Below, piece after piece: positions 22,001 to 28,900 of a stretch of 64,000 nt of DNA. The position numbers and the translations under genes were made by a program. Source of the DNA: Marisa cornuarietis (lineage: Eukaryota; Mollusca; Gastropoda; Architaenioglossa; Ampullariidae). A model generated the notes under the pieces. That model had not been told where the DNA came from. It saw nothing but the letters and a program-made list of their open reading frames with translations, and did no database searches. Numbering within the stretch: the stretch's first letter is position 1; each line of letters starts with the position of its first letter. The stretch spans positions 331,576 through 395,575 of the forward strand of contig SMMW01000496.1 in assembly GCA_004794655.1 (NCBI GenBank), in the 5' to 3' direction.

Positions 22001-24958
22001 ATAACAGTTTATACTACTGACAAATGTGTAACAGTGATTTTGTGTGCTTATGTGTGCGTACATCAATGCACGTTTGCACAAATATGCAAAATGCAAGTAC
22101 ATGTGAATCTTCACTTGCCTAAATAGCCTACTTATAAATATTATTTAAACGTTAAATGGAAATTCTAGCAACAACTGCTCCATTGTGAAAACCACAAAGG
22201 ATGACAAACTGCACAAGACAGGACAAGCCACTTAAAGACTTGTCATAAATCAGAATACTAGAAGTGACAAACATCCATTAAAAGAAGTAATCATTATAAT
22301 ATTATACTTTATATGTTTGTATCAGAACATTAACATGATAAACATGTTTATATTAGAACACTAACATGATAAGTATGTTTATATCTGAACTACCATATAA
22401 TACAAGTCAAGGCAGTCTACACCCTACTGGCTGTGTAAAGGCATCAGTGTATGTGAATACTTGACATACAAGAAGCAGCACAGATGAGAACAAAGGACAT
22501 CCTTCTAACAAGATTCTAGGCATACTAGGCCATGTTTCTCGTGCAGGAAATGATGTGACAAAACCTGCTATTTATCCAGATGCTAAAAGCAATCTTCAAA
22601 AGCAGCCCTTCTGAAGGACAAATACAATTTATTCTGAAACTTCACACCTTGACTGGCTATGTACTCTGAAATTTATGATTATACACAATAAATATTAACA
22701 GTAAGAAGAATGCCTTGACTGTTTTCTCCTGAAAACTGCAGCACATCTTTGTGTTCTGGTAATGGCATAGAATATACAAAACATAAACCCAAGAATATGT
22801 GATCTTTCCCTTTCTGAAGTACTAAGTCTACATAAAAAATCTTTAGTAAGAAATCATTCAGTGACGTACAAAAAAACTAAAAAATTGCTGAGTTGATTGC
22901 AAATTATAAAAAGCATTAAAAAATGTACAGGTACCAAGAGGCCAAGTGAAGACTTTAAAGATCCCTTCTGGTCTCATGCTAATTATGTTTCCCCATGCCG
23001 GGTATACCCAATGCGCTTTGGATTCTTAAGCAGCTATTGAGAAAGTCAAATGTAAAAAGAGTTTTTTTTAAATTTTCCCAACAAGTTTAGCATCATGATC
23101 TACCATAATCATGTCTATCAAATGGGGCCCTTCGGTGTCACATATGCGCACATGCACATATACACACAAAAAGACAGCAAAAGAAACACATGTACTGTGA
23201 CTCCTTAAAAAAAAACTGTTTTACAACCTTATATTTTCCTCGGAAATAGCCTTAAAAAGTAAGATCACTGCTCCTATGATTTGTCCTACAAACCCAACAA
23301 CTATCATGGCATTTACTGTTGCTAGGGTATTTCTGTGTTTGATATGTTCACAGAGTCAAAGGTCTGCATGCCATTTACAATGTTTATGATTCAAAGCAAC
23401 AAGACTACTATATATGGAATAGTTACCGTTATATCTATGCAGATTGCCGAGAAGGAAGTTATGAACTGTGTCAACTCAATGAGCATGCTAAATAAGTATG
23501 TGAACATTACACAAGCTCACTGTCTGACTCATACACACAGGATTTTAGGCTACTTTTAACCCACATATACCTATATATGCAGTATTCATTCCAATGATTT
23601 CTTTATATCAAACACCTAACAAGTCCCATAAAATTCAAAAAGCATAATTATGGTACACAAATTAATATAAATTGCTCTGAATCTGTGTTTTTTAACTACA
23701 GGGACAAGCAACAGTCAAACAAAAATTGTTTACTATTTAAACATGATTAGTCAATTTTCAGCACGACCATGAACTTATTGAACAGGAAGACTGAAGTTAC
23801 TGGAACTGACAAATACACAGCTAAAGTAGAGAATACACTGTAATTACATTCAGGTGCTAGACATAATCTCATGAATCCGTTGCCCTGATCATTTTTACAG
23901 CACTATAACAAGAAACATTCCTTGGCAAAAATGTATGTAAGGAAGAGGCACTTTTGTTGTGATGAAATGCAACCTTCTAAAATATTTGTAAAGTTTATTA
24001 ACATCGTCAGTTTATGTGACAGCAAAAAGAGGTCCACAATTTCTCAATTGAATGATTTTATGAGACTTGAGTAAGTAAAGTTTGCTTACATATGACCATT
24101 CAAGGCTGCTAAGTGCAACGGTGTCTCTCCATTGTTGTCTGTACAGTTGACATTTACATGCTTTAAAGCCAACAAGCTGAAATGAAATGCAACAAACTGT
24201 TATAAACATTTATGCACAATACATATCAGTGTTATAGACATATACCGAATAAAACTTTTTTCCCCGTTGTATGGATATTTTATATTATACAAAAGTGCAT
24301 ATCAACCTACCGCATCATAGGTCAAGTAGCACGTAACCGCATGTGTACTTATTCATTTTACATGCATGCAGGGCCTGGTGCTAGAATTATCATTTAATAT
24401 CCAAAACCATTTGGTCAATTATGCTTGCTAAACCTACTATTTCCAGTAGACCTTAATGATCTGCATTTCAAACTTTTCTTTTTTTTCTGCACGTGTTTAG
24501 AAATTCGATCCTGTTAAAATATCGTTTAAAAACAACATTACCAAACCATTTAATCAAAAACTGTCTTATGGATGCACAACAAATTAAACTGCTTGGCTCT
24601 AGATTATTCACATTCTTTAATAATTACTAGCCACCACCATTCAAATGCAGCAGACGACAAATTCAACGAAAACGCACTTGTGACTTAACAAAATCTATGG
24701 AACAGTATTTTAGAGCACATGAATGCGTACGTCGGAGGGTCAGATAAAGCTGTCGTCAAACAGAGTGCAATGTGTGATTCAGTAAATTTATCTCGTCTGT
24801 TATCCGAATATAAAATGTTTCGTAAAGCACCTCCTCAAACTGCCTGTGAGTCCTCCACTGGTGGTCGAGGCTCGCGAAGATTTTCCTGACAGAATGGTTT
24901 TGACTGCTTGAAGGTTGCCTGTCCTTGCGGCCTCTAAAAGTTCTTGATCTTTGCCCAT
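858..24958 (-). CDS. ANKS1: ANKS1-type ankyrin-repeat scaffold gene, 5' part (13 exons; 3' end outside window)
   Basis: Thirteen minus-strand exons, each with AG/GT borders, join in one frame for 645 codons. The N terminus MGKDQELLEAARTGNL is close to the start of vertebrate ANKS1A/ANKS1B. Six ankyrin repeats follow (about residues 50-290), with cores LHLAALNGH, LHLAAWNGH, LHFAAQHGH, LDLAAQYGK, LHQAAFNGH and LHEAAT in the ANKS1 order. Residues 284-645 are a Pro/Ser/Thr-rich linker. Known for the family: cytoplasmic adaptors downstream of receptor tyrosine kinases such as Eph receptors, ending in two SAM domains and a PTB domain. None of those C-terminal domains is in the window; they should lie left of position 1. 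Caskins share the MGKDQELL start, but the linker and repeat spacing fit ANKS1 better. It is divergently paired with TMEM86. Whether the orthologue is ANKS1A or ANKS1B cannot be told from this part. Confidence 0.85.
1054..1830. other. ANKS1 intron 12
   Basis: AT-rich, with a CT run at about 1734-1750 followed by a short CA run. Open frames here are short and lack splice support. Confidence 0.6.
1831..2042 (-). CDS. ANKS1: ANKS1 exon 12 (Ser/Pro-rich linker)
   Basis: Acceptor ctcatcag before 2042. Two donors are present: gtatcc at 1856 and gtatta at 1830. Only the latter (ending INPQ) gives phase 0, as the next exon requires. It reads DIEGKHGKPKSLQLDGSKKR, then Ser-rich sequence and a PPTPDCPPPSPST cluster. 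Residues 510-580. Confidence 0.72.
2043..2823. other. ANKS1 intron 11
   Basis: No coding signal. A segment at 2378-2540 is rich in irregular tgcatg repeats but encodes nothing recognisable. Confidence 0.55.
2824..3208 (-). CDS. ANKS1: ANKS1 exon 11 (linker, 128 codons)
   Basis: Acceptor ttgctcag before 3208, donor gtatgt at 2823. It encodes EQPKKPPRKTPSVRR followed by an acidic Ser/Thr-rich region with YVNVEF (a YxNx motif that could serve as an SH2 site if phosphorylated; inference) and SGHESPSLSSASAKDLD. Residues 382-509. No folded domain is recognised. The long open frame and clean splice sites support a real exon. Confidence 0.75.
3209..4489. other. ANKS1 intron 10, right part
   Basis: AT-rich with T and A runs. 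A fragment at about 4085-4260 is GC-richer and resembles a dispersed repeat, but no family is recognised. Confidence 0.45.
4690..5110. repeat. Degenerate tandem repeat, ~90-bp unit, 4-5 copies
   Basis: The marker gttgtatgga or its variants recurs at 4721, 4812 and 4902 (spacing 91 and 90). The phrase tttactgcaaac recurs near 4740, 4830, 4920 and 5020, with a decayed form near 5088. Each unit also has a gagg/aagg-caac box. The flanks (4490-4690 and 5110-5400) look like non-repeated parts of the same inserted element, including repeated ggatcatctgttc-like phrases at 5240-5370. Family unknown. Confidence 0.65.
5111..5836. other. ANKS1 intron 10, left of micro-exon
   Basis: Short imperfect repeats of gat-catctgttc type at 5240-5370, then ordinary AT-rich intron. 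No exon seen. Confidence 0.45.
5837..5898 (-). CDS. ANKS1: ANKS1 exon 10, predicted 62-bp micro-exon
   Basis: Exon 9 leaves one carried base, but the exon at 3208 must start in phase 0, so an exon of length 3n+2 is needed between them. On the minus strand this 62-bp segment has AG before it, gtatat after it and one open frame reading SARSQSRSREASPMSGNR, which satisfies both phases. The Ser/Arg-rich composition fits a phosphorylated linker. The acceptor is weak, so this is a reasoned prediction. Confidence 0.45.
5899..6833. other. ANKS1 intron 9
   Basis: AT-rich intron; a short gttat/tatgt repeat at about 6025-6055. Nothing coding recognised. Confidence 0.55.
6834..6923 (-). CDS. ANKS1: ANKS1 exon 9 (proline-rich linker)
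   Basis: Donor gtgagt at 6833, acceptor ctcaag before 6923. In phase 1 it reads EQLSPPPLPPRISLRPVDIS, a proline cluster where vertebrate ANKS1 has a TPPPQPP stretch just after the ankyrin repeats, possibly an SH3-type ligand. It ends with one base to carry. The polypyrimidine tract before the acceptor is weak. Confidence 0.7.
   Translation of the reverse strand, partial: ESSYHHHHFHQEYLFGQWTSPSENPCPLK
7368..7511 (-). CDS. ANKS1: ANKS1 exon 8 (linker)
   Basis: Acceptor ctgcag at 7512, reading GHVNSQRTPDSDGEKDENG then a Pro/Ser/Thr-rich stretch. Two donors are visible: gtgtca at 7367 (TVYPG end) and gtgatg at 7327. Only the first keeps the next exon open; the second puts a TGA or TAG into exon 9. 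The shorter form (144 bp) was therefore chosen. The longer form could be an alternative end. Confidence 0.7.
7545..7775 (+). repeat. SINE copy (ctggaaaa/cccagcag body)
   Basis: The body reads gctggaaaattccactttc, then a gcccagcag box and an aatgggtacttaattcat box, and continues to atggtgaaccacttacc. The same order of boxes occurs at 14.93 kb, 29.05 kb, 31.3 kb (reverse) and 39.55 kb. The tRNA-like head is weak in this copy. Confidence 0.55.
8142..8243 (-). CDS. ANKS1: ANKS1 exon 7 (end of ankyrin domain)
   Basis: Acceptor tttgcag, donor gtgagc. It encodes VDVWAQAKNGMTAEDILRSI, at the position of the ANKS1 helix that closes the ankyrin stack (GTDVNIKDNHGLTALD in vertebrates). Residues 250-282; one base is carried into exon 8. 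Confidence 0.85.
8244..8971. other. ANKS1 intron 6
   Basis: AT-rich, with no element or exon recognised. Confidence 0.55.
8972..9047 (-). CDS. ANKS1: ANKS1 exon 6 (ankyrin repeat 6)
   Basis: Acceptor gtttcag, donor gtatga. It encodes TDNGTALHEAATSCKLDVIK, matching the GSALHEAALFGK repeat of ANKS1. It ends with a single G completed by exon 7. It lies about 6.2 kb from exon 5, across an intron holding a dead LINE and tandem repeats. Confidence 0.92.
9540..9757 (+). pseudogene. Decayed LINE reverse-transcriptase fragment (left piece)
   Basis: One frame reads PTCDKIKSATTKLKCCKGLE, a decayed form of the LINE RT finger region (the KxLKxxKAxGPDGIPAE type), followed by GIPAGLQSG. Stops interrupt it. 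The rest of the same kind of RT resumes at about 10495 after a foreign insert. Confidence 0.55.
9758..10494. repeat. Insert with two tandem-repeat blocks inside dead LINE
   Basis: Block A (10082-10232) has five copies of a gaggccgggtgatgg-type core (near 10083, 10120, 10149, 10188, 10218) separated by ggcc-taaagtct spacers. Block B (about 10318-10495) has about 2.4 copies of a ~75-bp unit containing ggttcgtcc...agaggca...gtctggccc. The insert replaces about 100 codons of the LINE RT. Class unknown; no coding capacity is seen. Confidence 0.6.
10495..11420 (+). pseudogene. Decayed LINE (RT motif A to C-terminal zinc-finger tail)
   Basis: LYAVFTDLTKAFDTVNR near 10500-10552 is RT motif A (D..KAFDTVNR). 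Downstream pieces read HTKDDPCKHFKDQLK and, later, SEFQCHICHKICC, matching the tail and CxxC zinc-finger end of a common invertebrate LINE ORF2. Several stops and missing segments show it is dead. Clade not assigned. Confidence 0.65.
11421..12231. other. ANKS1 intron 5, unassigned segment
   Basis: AT-rich; a G-run at about 11887-11899. Nothing recognised. Confidence 0.5.
12232..12415. repeat. Short dispersed repeat, copy 1
   Basis: It begins with a purine/G run, then ggtgttttacgtggagcc and ggctatatcacgacaaggca, and ends near ccaccggactgcc. A second copy lies at 21044-21245 in the same orientation. Probably a nonautonomous element (SINE- or MITE-like); no tRNA head was identified. Confidence 0.65.
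12416..13435. other. ANKS1 intron 5, unassigned segment
   Basis: AT-rich intron with T and A runs, no element or exon recognised. Confidence 0.5.
13436..13640 (-). repeat. tRNA-derived SINE-like copy, reverse orientation
   Basis: On the minus strand, gttagattactggcgttcga is followed by ccccggttcgatgtc, a good match to a Pol III box B (GGTTCGANNCC), then a body containing agctggctggaatgggtacc. The 5' half (box A) is partial. The tRNA fold is not complete, so this is not a tRNA gene. Confidence 0.5.
13641..14929. other. ANKS1 intron 5, unassigned segment
   Basis: AT-rich; a (TA)n run lies near 14820-14836. No exon or element recognised. Confidence 0.5.
14930..15130 (+). repeat. tRNA-headed SINE copy
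   Basis: The head ggtagcccggtggtaagcat resembles a Pol III box A. The body contains aatggctacccaatttat and ends catggtgaaccacttaca, as in the copy at 7.55 kb. Confidence 0.55.
15238..15459 (-). CDS. ANKS1: ANKS1 exon 5 (ankyrin repeats 4-5)
   Basis: Acceptor ttgttag, donor gtaagtg, 222 bp, phase 0 at both ends. It encodes residues 150-223 with two repeat cores, SALDLAAQYGKTDVVRTL and SPLHQAAFNGHVSIVRFLL. The first begins with ADPTYR, where vertebrate ANKS1 has TDPT, which supports orthology rather than a generic ankyrin protein. Confidence 0.92.
15460..16159. other. ANKS1 intron 4, right part
   Basis: AT-rich with short AAT runs near 15487; nothing coding recognised. Confidence 0.5.
16160..17290 (+). 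pseudogene. Decayed LINE ORF2 (RT to C-terminal tail)
   Basis: Pieces in shifting frames match LINE RT: FNILENIIHETLHDHPISIS, then NLGFADNINITAG (motif C FADD changed to FADN), KYLGATLSKHGS, and a tail with FNHVTRHDTLSKIVL and CAGPAHYTPKQ. The same tail family appears at 30.44-30.67 kb (reverse) and 31.03-31.4 kb. Stops and frameshifts throughout; inactive. Confidence 0.7.
17291..17810. other. ANKS1 intron 4, left part
   Basis: AT-rich with an A-run near 17518. Nothing recognised. Confidence 0.5.
17811..17885 (-). CDS. ANKS1: ANKS1 exon 4 (ankyrin repeat 3, 25 codons)
   Basis: Acceptor tttcag, donor gtaata, phase 0 at both ends. It encodes GETPLHFAAQHGHLDVVTLL, an ankyrin repeat matching the ETALHCAAQYGH repeat of ANKS1. 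Residues 125-149. Confidence 0.92.
18345..18935 (+). pseudogene. L2/CR1-like LINE 3' end with ATT tail
   Basis: An open frame from about 18345 to 18775 reads KVQNSAARLVFRTRKRDHVS, RSLHWLPVKARIDYKLST and later QRMFSLCATQQWNSLP, the C-terminal domain after the RT in L2/CR1-type LINEs. The 3' UTR ends near gattctgcgcattatg followed by a short ATT tandem tail, typical of such elements. The frame is still open for about 143 codons, so this insertion is among the younger ones here. Confidence 0.75.
18960..19565 (-). pseudogene. Rex1-like LINE reverse transcriptase fragment
   Basis: Read on the minus strand: VFLFVLYTKSF, then QYLVKFSDDFAWLSFLSGS (motif C YADD degraded to FSDD), NFLELNV, and YKYLGTIFDGRLGW, the usual order in Rex1/Jockey-type RT. 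A TA repeat interrupts it near 19117-19130, and several frameshifts occur. Dead copy. Confidence 0.65.
19566..20135. other. ANKS1 intron 3, left part
   Basis: AT-rich; no further element recognised. Confidence 0.45.
20136..20292 (-). CDS. ANKS1: ANKS1 exon 3 (ankyrin repeats 1-2)
   Basis: Acceptor ttttgcag, donor gtgtag. It encodes residues 73-124, including DSKGCTPLHLAAWNGH, nearly the same as the ANKS1 repeat-2 core (DSKGCYPLHLAAWKG). It ends on a complete codon. The upstream intron is about 3.8 kb. Confidence 0.92.
20730..20905 (+). repeat. LINE/SINE 3' end with ATT tail
   Basis: The segment ends ggatttggcgctatacaag, then an (ATT)n tail. This gcgctatacaa-(ATT)n signature is the usual 3' end of L2-like LINEs and their SINE partners in invertebrates. 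The GC-richer sequence before it contrasts with the intron. Confidence 0.55.
21044..21245. repeat. Short dispersed repeat, copy 2
   Basis: It shares with 12232-12415 a G-rich start, ggtgttttac, gagccaggatctaagacta and a final ccaccagactgac, in the same order and orientation. Confidence 0.65.
21246..21770. other. ANKS1 intron 2, unassigned segment
   Basis: T-rich; a 90-codon open frame here has low-complexity Phe/Leu content and no supporting features. Confidence 0.45.
21771..21910 (-). repeat. SINE body fragment, reverse orientation
   Basis: In reverse it reads ggccgaactttcagcctctg followed by a cccaccccggtaatgggagg box and ends in a ccactggggtagcc head. This resembles the tRNA-headed SINE at 14.93 kb in the opposite direction, though it is strongly diverged. 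Confidence 0.4.
21911..24089. other. ANKS1 intron 2, unassigned segment
   Basis: AT-rich, with short direct repeats of aacatgataa...gtttatat near 22325-22385. No gene or element recognised. Confidence 0.5.
24090..24176 (-). CDS. ANKS1: ANKS1 exon 2 (first ankyrin repeat)
   Basis: The acceptor tttcag precedes 24176 and the donor is gtaagc at 24089. The frame gives VNVNCTDNNGETPLHLAALN, matching ankyrin repeat 1 of ANKS1 (NVNC, LHHAALNGH in vertebrates). Residues about 44-71. It ends with two bases (AT) that exon 3 completes as Met. Confidence 0.9.
24177..24830. other. ANKS1 intron 1
   Basis: A short first intron with no element recognised. CpG dinucleotides become more frequent toward the promoter side. 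Confidence 0.5.
24831..24958 (-). CDS. ANKS1: ANKS1 exon 1 (start codon, residues 1-43)
   Basis: The ATG at 24958-24956 opens MGKDQELLEAARTGNL, the conserved ANKS1 amino terminus, so this start is secure. A short Ser/Thr/Gly-rich segment follows, where vertebrate ANKS1 also has low-complexity sequence. The exon ends AG before gtgctt (donor at 24830/24829), leaving two bases that the first base of exon 2 completes as Ser. Confidence 0.88.
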
Positions 24959-25331
24959 GTTTATGATCAAGAATCCATTAAGAAGTTACATACACTTATT
25001 TGCGTGCCGTATCGGTACATGATACAGGCTTCTAGCATACGAAAATGTCAACTTCCTCTTCTCGAGACGCCAGCGCCATCTATTCATGGGAAGTACACAA
25101 GTACACAGGGATGTTAGAAGCGCTTCAACTATTGGGCAAATATTTGATGAAGCTGCCAACCAAATTTCGTCGTCTTGTCGTCCGAGTCCCGTGACCATGC
25201 TTGTGACGTACTACTTCTATAAATAGTATCTTGATGTAAACAAGACCAAACAGCTGACGGTAGAAGTGCAGACGACACCTTTCAAGCAAGCATCTATCAC
25301 TCAACCTGCTACATCAACACAGATATCAAAA
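24959..25331. promoter_or_regulatory. Head-to-head ANKS1/TMEM86 promoter region
   Basis: 373 bp separate the divergent start codons of ANKS1 (minus) and TMEM86 copy 1 (plus). A TATA-like tataaata is at about 25219-25226 in plus orientation, preceded by tgacgta (CRE-like) near 25204. It is richer in CpG than the surrounding DNA. The minus side shows no TATA. The arrangement suggests one shared bidirectional promoter; no transcript data are available here. Confidence 0.6.
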
Positions 25332-25983
25332 ATGACAAAACCACTGAACGTGGTGAGTACACGTTATGAATGTATGCTGTTTAGAATGATTTTTTGCTCA
25401 GCAGCATTTGTGTAGAGGTTTCAGCTTATTTTCATACAAGACGACATCATTATAAATAATAGATCACATTTTGCGAAAAGTCGGTCACCTCAATCTTCTT
25501 TGTCTCACACAGTGAAACGAAAACGAGGAATTACACATAGTTTTGTCTGACATCAGTGCATTCGATAGATTTCTTTGCGTTTATAATTAATTACACCCAT
25601 TTACTTACTTCCTTTCCGAGACACACACACACACGTAATTAATGTTCTGATAAATATATATATAGGCCTATATACATGTAGATGAATGAAGACGAATTCT
25701 GATCGACAACGTTTATCACGTGCACATATTGTTACAGTTACAGATCGCATTAGATATGTTAAAACTATCATATTTTCTTATTTCATTTATCTTTTGAGAA
25801 ATATAATGGAGAATATCGTATATTCTGTGAGCCTCACATATCGTATTTTAACCGTCGGCATAGATAATGCATAACCATCGGCATTGGAACAAAGTATAAA
25901 TTAATGGGTATGGAATTCCGATTTCACAACAGAAAATTTAAATTACAGGAGCAATAGCAATCATTTTTATATCTATTTAATAA
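25292..25983 (+). repeat. TMEM86 exon-1 block, copy A (native)
   Basis: From catctatcactcaacctgct through exon 1, its donor and the first 630 bp of intron 1, ending about atttaataa. The same block is found at 46055-46583 and 57738-58456. A short (AC)n run at about 25622-25635 varies between the copies. Confidence 0.9.
25332..25352 (+). CDS. TMEM86: TMEM86 copy 1, exon 1
   Basis: ATG and seven codons (MTKPLNV), then gtgagt, a consensus donor. It is identified as TMEM86 because the same 21 bp and donor stand before exon 2 of copy 2, phase 0 matches, and the joined N terminus has the length expected for TMEM86A. This is the only one of three exon-1 copies that keeps the native upstream sequence. 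Confidence 0.85.
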
Positions 25984-28900
25984 TAACTTTTGTGACCATA
26001 CCATGCATAGTACATTGTAATATATTTGAACTTTGGTCAGGTGCATTACATTAAGACTGCTCACAGTCATGAAAACACTATGATTTCTAACAACATTTTG
26101 TGGATATTTATGATTTTTTAATCTAAAAATATACACATAGTGACTTAATTTAAAAGGCTGCAACTAGTTGTAAATGTTACGGAGGTGATGTCTGAACAGC
26201 AAACCTATTTACATAACATATTCACAGGAAATAGGTTTCACATTCTTTCTAAGCAGCAGGCCAGTAAAAAGTCCCATGTTTAAACACTTACTGCAGATTT
26301 ATTCACATAATGAGGCTTTGGATATTCTTACAATTAACAGTCTAAAAATTCTGTTACTCATGATAGCAAATAAACTGTAAAAATGTCAAAGAATATGTAG
26401 AAGAAAACTTTATCATAAGGTTAATGTTAAATATCTTAATTCCTTTCACGCTTAGTATATACATGAATTTTTAACCTGAATGGTGCAAAGTTGCATGGTG
26501 GCACATATTTATTATAATCACATTTGTCTTTACCAAGTTCTTGTCAAGTCAACCTTATTCTCTCTAGTAGTGTACGTATGTTGGGGCTGGGGCAGAAAGT
26601 ATAAAGTGATCTGTATGCCACTGTGATTATGAGGAGGGCAGTTTAGTATTTTCACATCTTTCTACACCTAGCAACAAATGAAAAAGAAATGGATTATGGT
26701 TTCAACAGAGATCTGCAGATGTGTTTTAGTAAAGAAAAGCAGTGCACAGTTTAAAAGTATGAATGTATTTTAATAAGCCAAGCTTTGTTTCAATTTTAAA
26801 AGTTTGAAGGAATCATAAAAATTCAAAAATCATAAAACTTTAAAAAGTTTGTAATTTATGTCAAAACATTATTGACAACTAAGACACTTTTGCAGAAACA
26901 GAACATAGAAAAAAGACAAAGTGATTGCTTAAACTGAAAGAATGTCAGATTTATTAGAACTGCATTGTGTGCAGCACATTCAGAAAGTAAGAAACGAGCA
27001 TTTCAGTTAAGCAAGTATGCATATTTTTAGTATCAGAAAGATGCAGATGCTTAAATTAATTCTACACATCATGACTGAAAGCCCTTGGCACATATCTGGC
27101 CGGACATTTAAAGTTGATTCAGCAATATGGTGATTGTTAGGTTACATGGAATATATTGTGCTTAATTATTCTGGCAACAAATGAGTGCATAGCACCTTTA
27201 ATGTGCCTAAGCAGTTTCCTAGAGGATATGTAGGTATTGGACCACTGATCTGAAACTAGTTTTCAAAGTAGGGTGCACGCTGTCTGTTTATGACAACACA
27301 TGTTTGTCGGCTTGGATTTGGAGAACGGAAATAGTCAATTAGAGTTTTAAAAACAATATCTACATCTTGTACATAGCGCATAGTATAGTCATTTGAAAGA
27401 AAAAAATACTAGACCTTTAATATCAAAGACAGATCATCAACCAGACCTGAAAAGTTACCAGAACGTATCATTTTATGCAATCTGCCACGGCAACCACTAC
27501 GGCGGCGTTTATCGCGTAGTACACACCTGGTGCACCGCAGGGGACCTGTTGACAGTGCTCGACTAGCTTGGGGTGACGATGTTCGCTTTCTACACTGGCT
27601 ACCCATCCGGTTCTCGCTTTCACTACAAGCTGTCTGTGCTGTGTTTTAACTGCCCTGACTACTTTTCTGAACTTCTCTTTCCCCGTATCCCAGCCAGACT
27701 ACTCCGCTCTTGATCTGATGATCGTATGCTTATTATCCCTATCATTAGAACAACCACAAATGGTCACAGGATTTTTAGTTACTGTGCTACCGAACAGTGG
27801 AACACTCTCCTAGTCCATATATCCACCACCTAACCACCATCGAATCCTTTAAACGTCCACTAAAAAGTAAAAACCCTTCTTCTCCATGAGCATTATACTT
27901 TATAGCAATCCTCATACTGCTAGTCCACCTTCTATAATCCCTTTCTTTGACTTTTTGCGTCTATTGACTATAGTCGGCTTGCTTGTCTTCCTCTGCAGAT
28001 TCACGGAACTGTCGATCCGTGCTGTTTGTTCCCTGATTCCTCTTTTTGTCTTTTATGTTTGTCTTCTATTACTTGTCAGCATGGTTGTTTATTCTTTCGT
28101 CCTTCGAATGCTGTCTATGTCTCGATCCCTGAGAGCATGCTGCTTCATGAGTATTATCGTGCGCTATATAAATCACACGTTTATTATTATAATATCTCTA
28201 CAGCTAAGACTCTAGGCCTTGAATCGTTCTGGTTTTGGTAACTCTCTGTGCCTTAATGTCGCATTTCTTGAAGTTCATGTAGGCTTAGTTTTACGACTGT
28301 GATTATTACTGTTATCCCTTGACAATAAGATTAAATCAGTGCAACATGGGATTAACATGATGGAGCACAGCGTAAGACTTTCGAACGACTCAAAAACGCA
28401 CAGAGTGCGATAACGGTTTCAAAATTCGTAGGCAACAAGATCATATGGACTTTATAGAGCGATAGCTTTGGAATCAGAATGAAGAGAACTCCAGGCAAGT
28501 GGTTGTTGGGGGATGAGTCTGAGAGGACGAAGATTATCACTGTTTGTCGTCGACAGAAACGTCACAGATCGAAGAGATGGGTATGATGAGAGACGTGAAG
28601 GGGTAGAGGATGCTGTTGAATTCATCCTTGGCACCAAACGTGAAAGAAACTGGAGCGGTGTGTTGGGGTCAGGGTGGGATGAGAAGATGTTTCACTGGCC
28701 GTTCAATGCTATTTGCACGTGCTCATCGCTGCTTGCGCACTTTCGACAAATCGAGGAAATGGAGAGGGGTTCGTGTACATATGTGAGTCAGAAATGTCTT
28801 AGGCGTGCAAACCACGTGTCAGAAGGGAGTTTCCAGTCCAACTACGCGGACCACCACTTACACGCGATGAGAGCTGGGTGCAATTGAACCAGAGATCACA

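Noticed and set aside
28513..28887. 124-codon open frame in the TMEM86 intron as a gene
   Set aside because: No recognised motif, no splice context, and overlapping open frames on the other strand of the same GC-richer patch; more likely chance or repeat-derived.
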